Assembly: GCA_035566015.1 (NCBI GenBank)
Contig: DATMRS010000020.1
Coordinates: forward strand, 124,001-188,000
Direction of reading: 5' to 3'
DNA from: DATMRS01 sp035566015
GTDB lineage: Bacteria; Pseudomonadota; Alphaproteobacteria; Sphingomonadales; Sphingomonadaceae
DNA length: 64,000 bases
The position numbers were made by a program, and so were the translations under genes. Within the stretch, counting starts at the first letter, position 1; each line of letters opens with the position of its first letter. The notes beneath the pieces were generated by a model. The model ran no database searches, was not told where the DNA came from, and worked only from the letters and a program-made list of their open reading frames with translations. Below are positions 31,074 through 38,917 of this stretch, in pieces.

Positions 31074-32801
31074 GTCGTCGAACAGCGCGTCGTCCTCCTC
31101 TTCCACCGCCGCCGGCGCGTCCTCCTGTTCTGTCGCATCGCCGCCCAGGGCGAAGCGCCTGTGCACCTCACGCTCGCGCGCCATCGTATAGCTGCGGCTG
31201 ATCCGGCCCAGCATCTCGCCCAACGGCTCGATAGCGGCGTCGGGCAGCTCCGCCTCGGGCCGGACGAAGGCAGCTAGACGCGCGGCCACCTCCTCCAGCG
31301 CGCCGCCGATCTCCGCCTCGCAATCCACCTTGTCGGTCGACTCGCGGAGGATCGTGACAACCGTGGCCGCGTCGCCATCCAGCGCAGCGAGGCTGCCGCG
31401 CATCCGCTCGCCGCCTGCGCGGATGCTCGCCAGAGATTCGGCGAGCGCGCGCCCGGCATCGATCTTCCCGCTTTGGCCCTGCCGCTCGCGGATCGATCCG
31501 GCGGCGGCGGCAAGCTGTTCGAACGTCCGCGCGATCCGATCCGAAACCTGTTCGAGATTGTTGGAGAAACCCCGTATCTCGGTCGAGATCACCGCAAGCG
31601 CGAGGCCGTCCTCGCCCATTCGCCGGCAGCGCAGGCCAGTATTCCACGCCATCTGCTCGACATCGGATTGCACCTTGCGCACGGCCTTGAGCCGGCGGGC
31701 GAGGCTCTCGGCGGTTTCCGACGTGGCGCTGCTCAGCCGGTCGGTATGCCGGTCGGCCTCATGCAATTGCCCCGTAACGCTTTCCACCTCGGCAATGCCT
31801 TGCTCGAGAATCTGGAGGAAGGATTGGCCGTTCGCGTCCTGCCCGGCTCCGCCCGAATCCTTGAGCGCCAGCAGCCGGCTCGCATCCGGGCCGATGCCGC
31901 GCAGATTCTGCGTGAGGATGCGCGCCTCGCGCTGGAAATCCTCGATCGCGTCGGCGGCCTGCGCGGCAAGGAGGGCGAGCGTGCGCCCCTCAAGGGCCTC
32001 CACCACCGCCATGTCGCCATCCGCCCGCTCTGCAAGAAAGGCCGCGAGCGACAGGATGCCGTCGGAGACATGCTCCAGCCGCTGCCGGGTGATATCGCCG
32101 ATCTGGAGCGCGCCGATCGCGGTCGCCACCTTGCCGCGGATTTCACGCGCGACATCAGCGATGTGCGACGCCAACGTGGCGATATCCGCCTGATGCCGTT
32201 GCAGCGCCAGCGCATCCTCGGCCAGCTTGGCGGGCACATGGGGGATGACCCGCGCGCATTCGGCAGCGAGCAGATTTTCGGCCTCGACCATGGTCGTCAC
32301 CTTCTCGCCCAGTTCCTTCACCTCGCGTTCGAAGCGGGCGAGCTGTTCCTCGCCCAGATCGAGCCGGACGAACATATGATCGGCGAACCCGGAAAACTCC
32401 TCGGCGCCGGCCGCGGCCACCTTGATGTTGAGCCCGCATATCCTGAGGAAGCTCAGTGTCCGATGTATCTGGCCGATCTGATCGCGCAGTTCCTTGCTCG
32501 CCTCGCGGATCCGGGCGAGATCCCCTTGCCGATCCATCTGGAGCGCCGGCAGACGGGTGAGCCGATCGGCGGTGCTGCGCATATTCTCCACCGCCGCATC
32601 CGCCGCCTCGCGGTCGAGCGCATTGGTCACGCCCTCCAGCGAGCCGACCAGCCGCTCGATGATCTCGAAAGCCGCCGCGAGCGCGGTGCCGGCTTGCATG
32701 AAGCGCGCGTCGAGGCCGCTGGCCAGCGCACTGAGCGTCGCCTGTACCTCGGTCAGCGTCGCTTCGCTGGCCCCGGACGCTGAAATCCTCGAAAACTGCA
32801 C
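31062..32801 (-). CDS. Soluble receptor-like coiled-coil protein with CheZ-like motifs
   Basis: A 579-aa protein, almost entirely helical, with no TM segment. Two regions look like degenerate chemoreceptor hairpin tips: LSFLRICGLNIKVAAAG (about 116-132) and LRCRRMGEDGLALAVISTEIRGFSNNL (about 385-412). Between them is LQIGDITRQRLEHV, where Asp236 and Gln240 form the D-x3-Q pair in the same context as the catalytic D-L-T-G-Q of CheZ. The C-terminus ends in an acidic-hydrophobic tail with a doubled DDALF, resembling the CheY-binding C-terminal peptide of CheZ (DDLLDSLGF). It is convergent with che2 and has a motility-type promoter motif. I infer a CheY-P phosphatase or sink; a cytoplasmic receptor is the alternative. 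Confidence 0.6.
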   Translation of the reverse strand: MQFSRISASGASEATLTEVQATLSALASGLDARFMQAGTALAAAFEIIERLVGSLEGVTNALDREAADAAVENMRSTADRLTRLPALQMDRQGDLARIREASKELRDQIGQIHRTLSFLRICGLNIKVAAAGAEEFSGFADHMFVRLDLGEEQLARFEREVKELGEKVTTMVEAENLLAAECARVIPHVPAKLAEDALALQRHQADIATLASHIADVAREIRGKVATAIGALQIGDITRQRLEHVSDGILSLAAFLAERADGDMAVVEALEGRTLALLAAQAADAIEDFQREARILTQNLRGIGPDASRLLALKDSGGAGQDANGQSFLQILEQGIAEVESVTGQLHEADRHTDRLSSATSETAESLARRLKAVRKVQSDVEQMAWNTGLRCRRMGEDGLALAVISTEIRGFSNNLEQVSDRIARTFEQLAAAAGSIRERQGQSGKIDAGRALAESLASIRAGGERMRGSLAALDGDAATVVTILRESTDKVDCEAEIGGALEEVAARLAAFVRPEAELPDAAIEPLGEMLGRISRSYTMAREREVHRRFALGGDATEQEDAPAAVEEEDDALFDDALF

Positions 32802-32851
32802 GCGAACCTCCCGGAACGGCTTGATCGATGGCGTCGCGCGACGCCTTGAAC

Positions 32852-32859
32852 TTTATAGG
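32852..32859 (-). promoter_or_regulatory. CCTATAAA motif upstream of the CheZ-like gene
   Basis: Minus-strand TCACCTATAAAG, 51 bp before the ATG at 32801, with CCGG 16 nt upstream. Same core as the motifs of motA and the chemoreceptor gene, placing this unassigned gene with the motility genes. Confidence 0.45.
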
Positions 32860-32882
32860 TGAAAAATACGCCGGTCCGGCCG

Positions 32883-33617
32883 TCAGCCCGTCGAGGCGGG
32901 CGCGAAGTCCGGCTGCGGAATGGCGTTGGCGACCAGCCAGCGGCCGGTCACGTCCAGATCGGCGAGATCGTGGACGTCGCGGCATCCCTCCGTCTCGAAA
33001 GGCAGGATGTGCGATCCCATGCACGGCCAGGGCGGCTGCCCGTCGGGATCGAATATCGCCTTGCGTCCACGCAGCACCCAGAAGGAATGATCGAAGAAGA
33101 AGCAGGCGGGTAAATCCTGCCGGTTCGCCGAAATATCCTCACCCGTCACGAACAGGCCGAGCGAGCCGTCGGGCCGAAGACGCTTGGCGCGCATCGGATG
33201 ATATTCGGGATGCCGATGGGCCGGCACCACCGCCGTCGCCTCGGGCGTATCCAGCAACAGGTCGATGCAGGCGTCTATCTGCCATTCGGCGATCGTGCCG
33301 ACATTGGCGTGCTGGACGACGAGGATGTCGATCGCGCCTTCGCGCTCCATGATCTCGAAGGCGTGGCGAACGGCGTCGCTGCTCTGCGCCGTCGCGCTTG
33401 CCAGTTCCGGCGGCCGCACGATCGGTCGATAGCCCGCCTGCCCGGCGGTATCGAGGATGCGCGGACAATCGCTGCTGATGTAGAAGCGGCTGATATGGCG
33501 GCTCCTGCGCGCGGCGGCGGCCGACCAGAGCAGCAGCGGATGGCCCTCCACCGGCAGGATATTCTTGTCCTTGAGCGTGCTGCCGCCCCGCCCGATCATC
33601 AGCGCCGCGACGTTCAC
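32883..33617 (-). CDS. CMP-nonulosonate cytidylyltransferase family protein
   Basis: A 244-aa NeuA/PseF-like nucleotidyltransferase. The N-terminal loop VAALMIGRGGSTLKDKNILPVEGHPLL matches the R-x-G-S-x-x-x-x-x-K-N CTP-binding pattern. The second family motif is changed: VVQHANVGT stands where Q-P-T-S-P-L is usual. It probably activates a sialic-like sugar as its CMP form. The GTG at 33617 overlaps the stop of the methyltransferase gene. It is the last gene of the minus-strand sugar cluster. Substrate (pseudaminate, legionaminate or other) cannot be told. Confidence 0.75.
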   Translation of the reverse strand: MNVAALMIGRGGSTLKDKNILPVEGHPLLLWSAAAARRSRHISRFYISSDCPRILDTAGQAGYRPIVRPPELASATAQSSDAVRHAFEIMEREGAIDILVVQHANVGTIAEWQIDACIDLLLDTPEATAVVPAHRHPEYHPMRAKRLRPDGSLGLFVTGEDISANRQDLPACFFFDHSFWVLRGRKAIFDPDGQPPWPCMGSHILPFETEGCRDVHDLADLDVTGRWLVANAIPQPDFAPASTG

Positions 33618-34606
33618 CGGCCCACCCCTTCGGCCGCCGTCGGCCGTCCCCATGGATGGACGATCAGGAGAAGCGCGTCGCTCGTCCGGCTCGCCTCGCG
33701 TGCGGTGCGCCAGCAGGCTTCAAGCCACCAGCGATCGCGGCCGTCGAACATGTCGGGGCTGGCGCCCTGCGGCGCGTTGAAATACGCCCAGTGAAAATAG
33801 TTGAAGATGCCGTAGCGCTGATAGCCGGCCACCTCGATCTCCGCCTCGGGAAACAGCCGCCGCGCCGTCCGCTCCAGCACCGGCGGCGAGAAATAGGAGA
33901 TATGCTCGCGCATGAAATTACGCCGCCGATACGCAGGCGAAAGCGCGTTCAGGTCATCGTCCAGATTGGGCACTTCCACCCAGAGACTGCCCGAACCGGG
34001 CCGGAGCAGCCGGCCGGCGCGCGCAAGGAGGGCCAACGGATCGGCGACATGCTCAAGCACATGCCAGGCGGTGACGGCGTCGAAGCAGCCGGCATGCGCC
34101 TCCACAAAGGCGTCGTCCAGCAGGCCGGTGGCATAAGCCGGCGGCGGAAAATCCGGGTCCCGCCGCTCCGCGAAATAGCGGCGCCCCATCTCGGCGCGTG
34201 CGGCGCTCGGCTCCAGCACCAGCATATCGACGTCGGGATGGAGGCGGGTCATCGCCGCGCCGAAAAAGCCGTAGCCGCCGCCGATGTCGAGCACGCGCGC
34301 GCGCTCCCCGCCCCGCCGCGGAAAGCGATGGCCGGAGAAGCGGGCCGCCCGCCGATTGGCCTCGATCGCGCTGTGATCGAATATCGTCGCGATCGATGTG
34401 CCATAGGTATCGACGACGAAATTCACCTGCCCGTCATCCTCGTAGAAATCGAGGCTGTAGGCGGGCGGCGACAATTGCACATGATCGCAGGCGCGGCACT
34501 TGACCGCGCGAAGCCTGCCCGTCTCGTCGCCCGTCACCTCGCGCTGAACGAGATGCGGCGCCGCCGCGTCTCCGCATAGCAGGCAATGAAAGCCTTCGTC
34601 GGTCAT
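33614..34606 (-). CDS. SAM-dependent methyltransferase with N-terminal zinc-ribbon-like motif
   Basis: About 330 aa. Four cysteines as CxxC...CxxC at the N-terminus (FHCLLCGD and VKCRACDHVQL) suggest a zinc ribbon, common in methyltransferases that act on nucleotide or carrier-linked sugars. The class I Rossmann core has VLDIGGGYGFFGAAM (SAM loop), MLVLEPS, and DAVTAWHVLEHVADPLALL. ATG at 34606 is chosen because GGGAGA lies 6 nt before it; an ATG at 34621 overlapping the upstream stop is possible. By context it methylates a nonulosonic acid or its glycan. Confidence 0.72.
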   Translation of the reverse strand: MTDEGFHCLLCGDAAAPHLVQREVTGDETGRLRAVKCRACDHVQLSPPAYSLDFYEDDGQVNFVVDTYGTSIATIFDHSAIEANRRAARFSGHRFPRRGGERARVLDIGGGYGFFGAAMTRLHPDVDMLVLEPSAARAEMGRRYFAERRDPDFPPPAYATGLLDDAFVEAHAGCFDAVTAWHVLEHVADPLALLARAGRLLRPGSGSLWVEVPNLDDDLNALSPAYRRRNFMREHISYFSPPVLERTARRLFPEAEIEVAGYQRYGIFNYFHWAYFNAPQGASPDMFDGRDRWWLEACWRTAREASRTSDALLLIVHPWGRPTAAEGVGR

Positions 34607-34620
34607 CGCGCGATCTCCCA

Positions 34621-36150
34621 TCACGCCGCCGCGCGGAAATATTTATGATGCTCGCTCGGGTTGATCCTTTTGATCTCCGAGCCGAGCATGTCCTCCGCCT
34701 CCCGGATTTTGGCGACATAATCGCGAAAATCGGTGGTCAGATCGATCGCGACCGCGTCGAAATGCGCCCAGTCGGTGTTGCCCAGCTTCACATGCTTCTC
34801 GATCATCCGGCCGCCGGCGGCGACGGCGAGCGCGGACGCCATCCAGCCGAAATCGTGGCTCGAATAGCCCGGAACGATGCGCGGATCGGATCGCGACAGC
34901 GCATCATAATGCCGCACGATGCCGACATTGCAGTCGGCGACCGGCGTCGGATAGGCCGAGTTGCATTGCAGCAGATAGAGGTTGCGGCAGTTGACGAAGC
35001 TGCGCAGCACCCAATTCTCATAGGCCTGATCGGTCATGCCCGTCGAAAGGACCACCGAGCCGCGATAGGTGCGCGCGACATGGGCCATATAGTCGCGATG
35101 CTCGGAAATGGTGCTCGGCAGCTTGACGAGCGCCGGATCGAACTGAAGCATGAACTCGAACGAGGGCCTGTCGAGCACCGAGGCGAACCAGCCGATATCG
35201 AGATCGCGGCATAGGTCGTCGACAAAGGCGAAATCGTCGCGATCGAGTTCGAGCTGATGGCGATAGTCGCCGAAGGTCTTGCCGAAAGGGGAAACATAGG
35301 GCGATGCAAGCTGCTCGGGCGAATAGAAGGTCGCGACATCGCGCTTCTGCAACTTCACATAATCGGCGCCCGCCGCGCGCGCCGCGCGGATCATCCGCTC
35401 CAGCCGGTGCCGATCGCCGAAATGGTTGGTGGTGAGTTCGGCGACGACGGCGACCGACGATCCCTTGCGCGCCTGCCGGGGCCTGCACGACGCCTGAAAA
35501 AGCTGGTTCAGGTCCTCAGGCGTTATCTGCGAGAAGGAACGGCTGCCGACATGCGCCACGTCGAGGTTCGAATCCTTCAGCATGTAGAGCGTGTTCAGGA
35601 AGAAAAATTCCTGAAGGCTGATGCGAAAGAAGCGATCGGCGCTGTTGCCGGGGGCGAAATCATGGTCGATCGACTGCGAAAAGCCCGCGCCCGGCAGGAA
35701 GTCGAAGCCGACCATATAGACGGTCTGCCGCCGTCCGCGCGCTTCGGCCACATAGCGGGCGATCTTCAGCGCCGAGAGGAACAGCACCTCCTCGATCGTG
35801 AAGGCATCGGACTGGAAGCGCTGCATCATCAGGTCGCTGCCGTCGCTCTGGAGCGGCGCAAAGGGCGCGTGCAGCACTTCGCCGCGCGCGGGCCGAAAGT
35901 CGGTGGAGGTGATGTAGAGGCGTGAGCGCGCGCCGTTCTCCGCCAGCGCGCCCTTCACCCAATCGGCGTGGAAAATCGTGATGTCGGCCGGCGCGATCCG
36001 TTCCGCATCATTCACCGCGATGACGAGCGAGCCCGCGAAGACGTCGGGCGAGAGGCCGTCAACCGAGGGGCCCTTGCCCAGGATGAAGATCGTATCTGTG
36101 CCGTATGTCGACGCGATATTTTCGATCCGGCGCAAGAAATGATCCGTCAT
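34621..36150 (-). CDS. NeuB-type nonulosonate synthase fused to an N-terminal GPS-motif domain
   Basis: About 509 aa. The N-terminal domain (about 1-215) starts with TIFILGKGPSVDGLSPDVF and contains VIAVNDAERIAPADITIFHADW and YMVGFDF; this G-P-S layout is shared by Maf/DUF115 proteins, which act in flagellin glycosylation, and by some sialyltransferases. The C-terminal part (about 225-500) is a NeuB TIM barrel: VAELTTNHFGD, YVKLQKRD, KLPSTISEHRD, VVLSTGMT, LLQCNSAYPTP, PGYSSHDFG and MIEKHVKLG. The usual C-terminal antifreeze-like (SAF) domain is missing. It condenses a hexosamine-type sugar with PEP in family members. ATG at 36150 overlaps the upstream gene by 92 bp. Confidence 0.75.
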   Translation of the reverse strand: MTDHFLRRIENIASTYGTDTIFILGKGPSVDGLSPDVFAGSLVIAVNDAERIAPADITIFHADWVKGALAENGARSRLYITSTDFRPARGEVLHAPFAPLQSDGSDLMMQRFQSDAFTIEEVLFLSALKIARYVAEARGRRQTVYMVGFDFLPGAGFSQSIDHDFAPGNSADRFFRISLQEFFFLNTLYMLKDSNLDVAHVGSRSFSQITPEDLNQLFQASCRPRQARKGSSVAVVAELTTNHFGDRHRLERMIRAARAAGADYVKLQKRDVATFYSPEQLASPYVSPFGKTFGDYRHQLELDRDDFAFVDDLCRDLDIGWFASVLDRPSFEFMLQFDPALVKLPSTISEHRDYMAHVARTYRGSVVLSTGMTDQAYENWVLRSFVNCRNLYLLQCNSAYPTPVADCNVGIVRHYDALSRSDPRIVPGYSSHDFGWMASALAVAAGGRMIEKHVKLGNTDWAHFDAVAIDLTTDFRDYVAKIREAEDMLGSEIKRINPSEHHKYFRAAA

Positions 36151-36787
36151 AGGTTTCCCCGTCGAGCAGAATGTCGCAACCATGCTCGCGCGCCAGCATC
36201 AGGCCGGCGAGCAAATCCCACGAACAGGCGCCCTTCGGATTGACGAAGCGGGCGAGGGCGCCGCGTGTGACATTGAATAAATTATAGACGGCGCACCCCA
36301 GGATGCGCGCTTCCCCGCCCCCGGCGATGCCGGCGACGACTTCGGGCGAGAGCGAAGAGGAGAAGCCGGTGATGCGCGACCGCATCCGCCGGACCGGCTC
36401 GCCGGTCGCCAGATGCTCACCCAGCTCGGGCAGCATCAGCAGGCTGCCGGCATGCGCTCCCGCGTGCCAGAGGCTGAGCGACACGCCCCACTCCTTGAGG
36501 CCCGAACAGAAATTCTCGGTGCCGTCGATCGGGTCGAGCACCGCGACCCAGCCGTCGCCCGTCGGCGGCCGGTCGCCGGAGAAGCTCTCCTCCCCGATCA
36601 GATGGAGGTTCGGCAGGCGATCCGCGAGCCAGTCGCCGATGCGCCGTTCGAGGAGGATATCAGCCTGGGTGACAGGGCTGCCATCCGCCTTCCAGCCGAC
36701 ATCGTGCCGTCGCGCCAGCAATTCGGGCAGGCTGCCGTCGACCAGCGCACGGACGCCGGCAAGCAGGGGGGCGATCGCAATCGTCAT
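36059..36787 (-). CDS. Inositol-monophosphatase-family phosphatase
   Basis: A 242-aa enzyme with all metal-binding motifs of the family: GEESFSGD, DPIDGTENF and WDLLAGLMLAREHG. In a sugar cluster it most likely removes phosphate from a 9-phosphate nonulosonate intermediate or from a related sugar phosphate. Its start overlaps the cytidylyltransferase stop (ATGA). Its last 30 codons overlap the start of the synthase gene in another frame; the C-terminal tail (RVDIRHRYDLHPGQGPLG) does not look like the family. Confidence 0.8.
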   Translation of the reverse strand: MTIAIAPLLAGVRALVDGSLPELLARRHDVGWKADGSPVTQADILLERRIGDWLADRLPNLHLIGEESFSGDRPPTGDGWVAVLDPIDGTENFCSGLKEWGVSLSLWHAGAHAGSLLMLPELGEHLATGEPVRRMRSRITGFSSSLSPEVVAGIAGGGEARILGCAVYNLFNVTRGALARFVNPKGACSWDLLAGLMLAREHGCDILLDGETYDGSFLAPDRKYRVDIRHRYDLHPGQGPLG

Positions 36788-37533
36788 GCCGCCGCCGGCA
36801 GCGCGCCCGCGGCCCGGCTCCAATCGATACGCAGCGTCGGATCGATCGCGTCCAGCCGATCCTCGACATAGAGGGCATGGAGGGCGCAGGCGATGCGATA
36901 ATCCTCGATATAATCGATATCGACGCCCGACAGGCGCGAAAGCTCGGCCATGAAGGGCCTGTCGCCGATCAGATATTCCCGATCGAGAATATCCTGCCGG
37001 CGCGACATGTAGATGCTGTTCGTGACCTTGAGCAGCGCAGGCAGGTCCTGCGAGGAAATGTGCGCCTTGTTCGCCTGATAGTTCAGCGCCTTGCCATCGG
37101 CCCAGAAATATTCGCGCATCGCGTTGACGCCGAGCAGCGAATCGAACGACCCCTCGATCACCTGTTCCCGATAGGCGCGAAAGGCGCGGAGATATTCGCC
37201 GGGCGGCATCAGCGGGCAGACGACCGTGCACCATGCGATATGCTCGTGCGGGATTTCGCTGACGACGCCCGCAATCACCTCGCTCATCGGCACGATATGC
37301 GCGGTCGCCAGCCGCCGGTCGCGCCGGTGCCGCGACACGCCGAGCCGCTCGGCGATATCCAGAAACTCCTCATCCTCCGAACTCAGATAGAGGCGCGCCG
37401 GATCGATCACGCGGACGAGTTGGCGAAGCTTCCATTCGATCAGCGATCCGGCGCCGCCGAAAGGCAGCATCGCCTTGTTCGCGATGCGCGAACTGTCGCG
37501 GCGCACGGGAACGATGACGGCAAGATCGTACAT
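36784..37533 (-). CDS. Acylneuraminate cytidylyltransferase (NeuA-type)
   Basis: A 249-aa protein with the N-terminal motif VIVPVRRDSSRIANKAMLPFGGAGSLIEW, typical of CMP-sialic acid synthetases, and CTVVCPLMPPGEY at the position of the Q-P-T-S-P motif. ATG at 37533 is preceded by a strong GAGGAGGA site. This is the second cytidylyltransferase of the cluster; the two are only distantly alike, so they may activate different sugars, or one may have another role. Confidence 0.8.
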   Translation of the reverse strand: MYDLAVIVPVRRDSSRIANKAMLPFGGAGSLIEWKLRQLVRVIDPARLYLSSEDEEFLDIAERLGVSRHRRDRRLATAHIVPMSEVIAGVVSEIPHEHIAWCTVVCPLMPPGEYLRAFRAYREQVIEGSFDSLLGVNAMREYFWADGKALNYQANKAHISSQDLPALLKVTNSIYMSRRQDILDREYLIGDRPFMAELSRLSGVDIDYIEDYRIACALHALYVEDRLDAIDPTLRIDWSRAAGALPAAA

Positions 37534-37544
37534 GATCCTCCTCC

Positions 37545-38756
37545 TCAGGCCGGTTCCAGCGCATGGCTGGCGATCCACGCGTCGAAACAGGCGCGATGGC
37601 GATCCAGGTGCGCCTGCCAGCGGGCGGGATTGCAGGGCCGGTTCGCACGGTCGAGCAGATCGGCCAGCGTCATGTCGGGATCGCCCACGGGGAAGGCATT
37701 GTTCGCATAATGATAGGCGAACCAGGTCCGCACATCGGCATCGTCGGCGGAGCGCGCCGTGCCCGAACGCAGCGCCTTCAGAAAGGTGGGGACGTCGGTA
37801 TAGGCGCGCAGCCAGTCGGCGGAGGCGAAGCGCGACAGGCGAAGCAGCGGCTTGCCGAAAAAGGCTGCGTTCACAAAGGATTTGGAATCGCGCAGGACGA
37901 CGCCGTCGCAATGCTGGATGAGCAGCCGCGTCACGCCGCCCGCGCCGTCGCCGGGCGCACGAACGATCCGCACCTTGTTCCGGTCCATCGCCGCGATACG
38001 ATCGACAACCGCCGACCGGACCTTTTCCTGCACCGGATGTATGGTGACGGCGAGCAGGAAATCATCATCGATCTGGTTCGCCAGCGTCGCGACGAACCGG
38101 TCGTTGCTGGCATCGACGCTGTGCACCTTGTCGAAGAAATTGTCGGGCGCATCATATTCGAGCGGCACGGCGATGATCTTGCGATCGGTCGGCAGCCCCG
38201 CCTCGGCAAGATAGGAGCGCCGATCGCCGACATGGTGATATCGCGCCTGAAGAATATTCCAAACGGGCGCTATCTGCTCGTCCAGCCAGGCGCTGCGTCT
38301 CTCGTCGAGGTCTGGGAGAAAACCATGATCGAACAGATTTGGCCCTTGCACCATTGCATAGCCCCAGCGCGGCGCGCCATCGGGCGGCAACGGCGGAAAG
38401 CCGCCCTCCATCAAATATCGGACCTGCCCCGGAAAGCGCCCCGGCGTCGTCACGTCCGCGCTGCGACAGAAGGTGTAATCGGGATCGATGCGCTCGACGA
38501 AATCGACCAGCGCGGCGGGCGCGGCGGGCGTCATGCGATAGGAAGGATGGTCTTCCCCGTCGAGGATATGCCAATGCACCTCCGTCAGGTCCGCACAGCC
38601 GGCAAGCTGCCGGGCGGTAATGCCCGTCATGCTCCACAGCGGCGGCACGATGACGTGCACCTCGGCATCCTTCGCCGCCGCGCGGATCAGCGGCGCCAGC
38701 ACATGGTCGAACCACAATTCCGTGACCACCGGGAGATAGAAGAGAATCCGCATCAT
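37545..38756 (-). CDS. Unrecognised protein, possible glycan transferase
   Basis: A 403-aa soluble protein opening with MRILFYLPVVTELWFDHVLAPLIRAAA, which looks like the first strand of a Rossmann-type GT-B fold. A second half with KIIAVPLEYDAP, VTIHPVQEK, VVLRDSKSFVNAAFFGKPLLRLSRF is compatible with the sugar-nucleotide domain of capsule-type transferases (the S-K/S-x-F-x-x-A-x-x-x-G-K-P-L pattern). I do not recognise the family. It is first in the nonulosonate cluster and has a CTATAAT motif upstream, so it may transfer the CMP-sugar made by its neighbours. Confidence 0.6.
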   Translation of the reverse strand: MMRILFYLPVVTELWFDHVLAPLIRAAAKDAEVHVIVPPLWSMTGITARQLAGCADLTEVHWHILDGEDHPSYRMTPAAPAALVDFVERIDPDYTFCRSADVTTPGRFPGQVRYLMEGGFPPLPPDGAPRWGYAMVQGPNLFDHGFLPDLDERRSAWLDEQIAPVWNILQARYHHVGDRRSYLAEAGLPTDRKIIAVPLEYDAPDNFFDKVHSVDASNDRFVATLANQIDDDFLLAVTIHPVQEKVRSAVVDRIAAMDRNKVRIVRAPGDGAGGVTRLLIQHCDGVVLRDSKSFVNAAFFGKPLLRLSRFASADWLRAYTDVPTFLKALRSGTARSADDADVRTWFAYHYANNAFPVGDPDMTLADLLDRANRPCNPARWQAHLDRHRACFDAWIASHALEPA

Positions 38757-38785
38757 GCATCCTGCGATCGGGCAGTCGTCTCTTC

Positions 38786-38793
38786 ATTATAGA
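38786..38793 (-). promoter_or_regulatory. TCTATAAT motif upstream of the sugar cluster
   Basis: Minus-strand GTCTATAATGAAG, about 30 bp before the ATG at 38756. It differs from the motility motif by one base (TCTATAAT for CCTATAAT). It probably drives the whole 38756-32883 cluster. Confidence 0.4.
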
Positions 38794-38869
38794 CGGGCAA
38801 CCCGCCCCTCGGCCGCGTTTGCCCTCGATGATGCGGGGGATTACGTTTGCTCTTTACCATCTTCGTGCC

Positions 38870-38894
38870 GGAACCCTTGGACCCGCGCGGCGTT
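38870..38894 (+). promoter_or_regulatory. Sigma-EcfG-type promoter before the TonB receptor operon
   Basis: GGAAC at 38870-38874, 16 bp, then CGTT at 38891-38894. This is the consensus pair and spacing of the alphaproteobacterial general-stress sigma factor EcfG. The expected transcript start is near 38901, just before the GGGGGA ribosome site and the GTG at 38918, which fits well. Confidence 0.6.
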
Positions 38895-38917
38895 CGCGCA
38901 CGATAAACAGGGGGAAT

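Noticed and set aside
36285..36292. A further CTATAAT in the sugar cluster
   Set aside because: It is inside the phosphatase coding sequence (codons for Val-Tyr-Asn-Leu) with no gene start nearby, so it is taken as chance.
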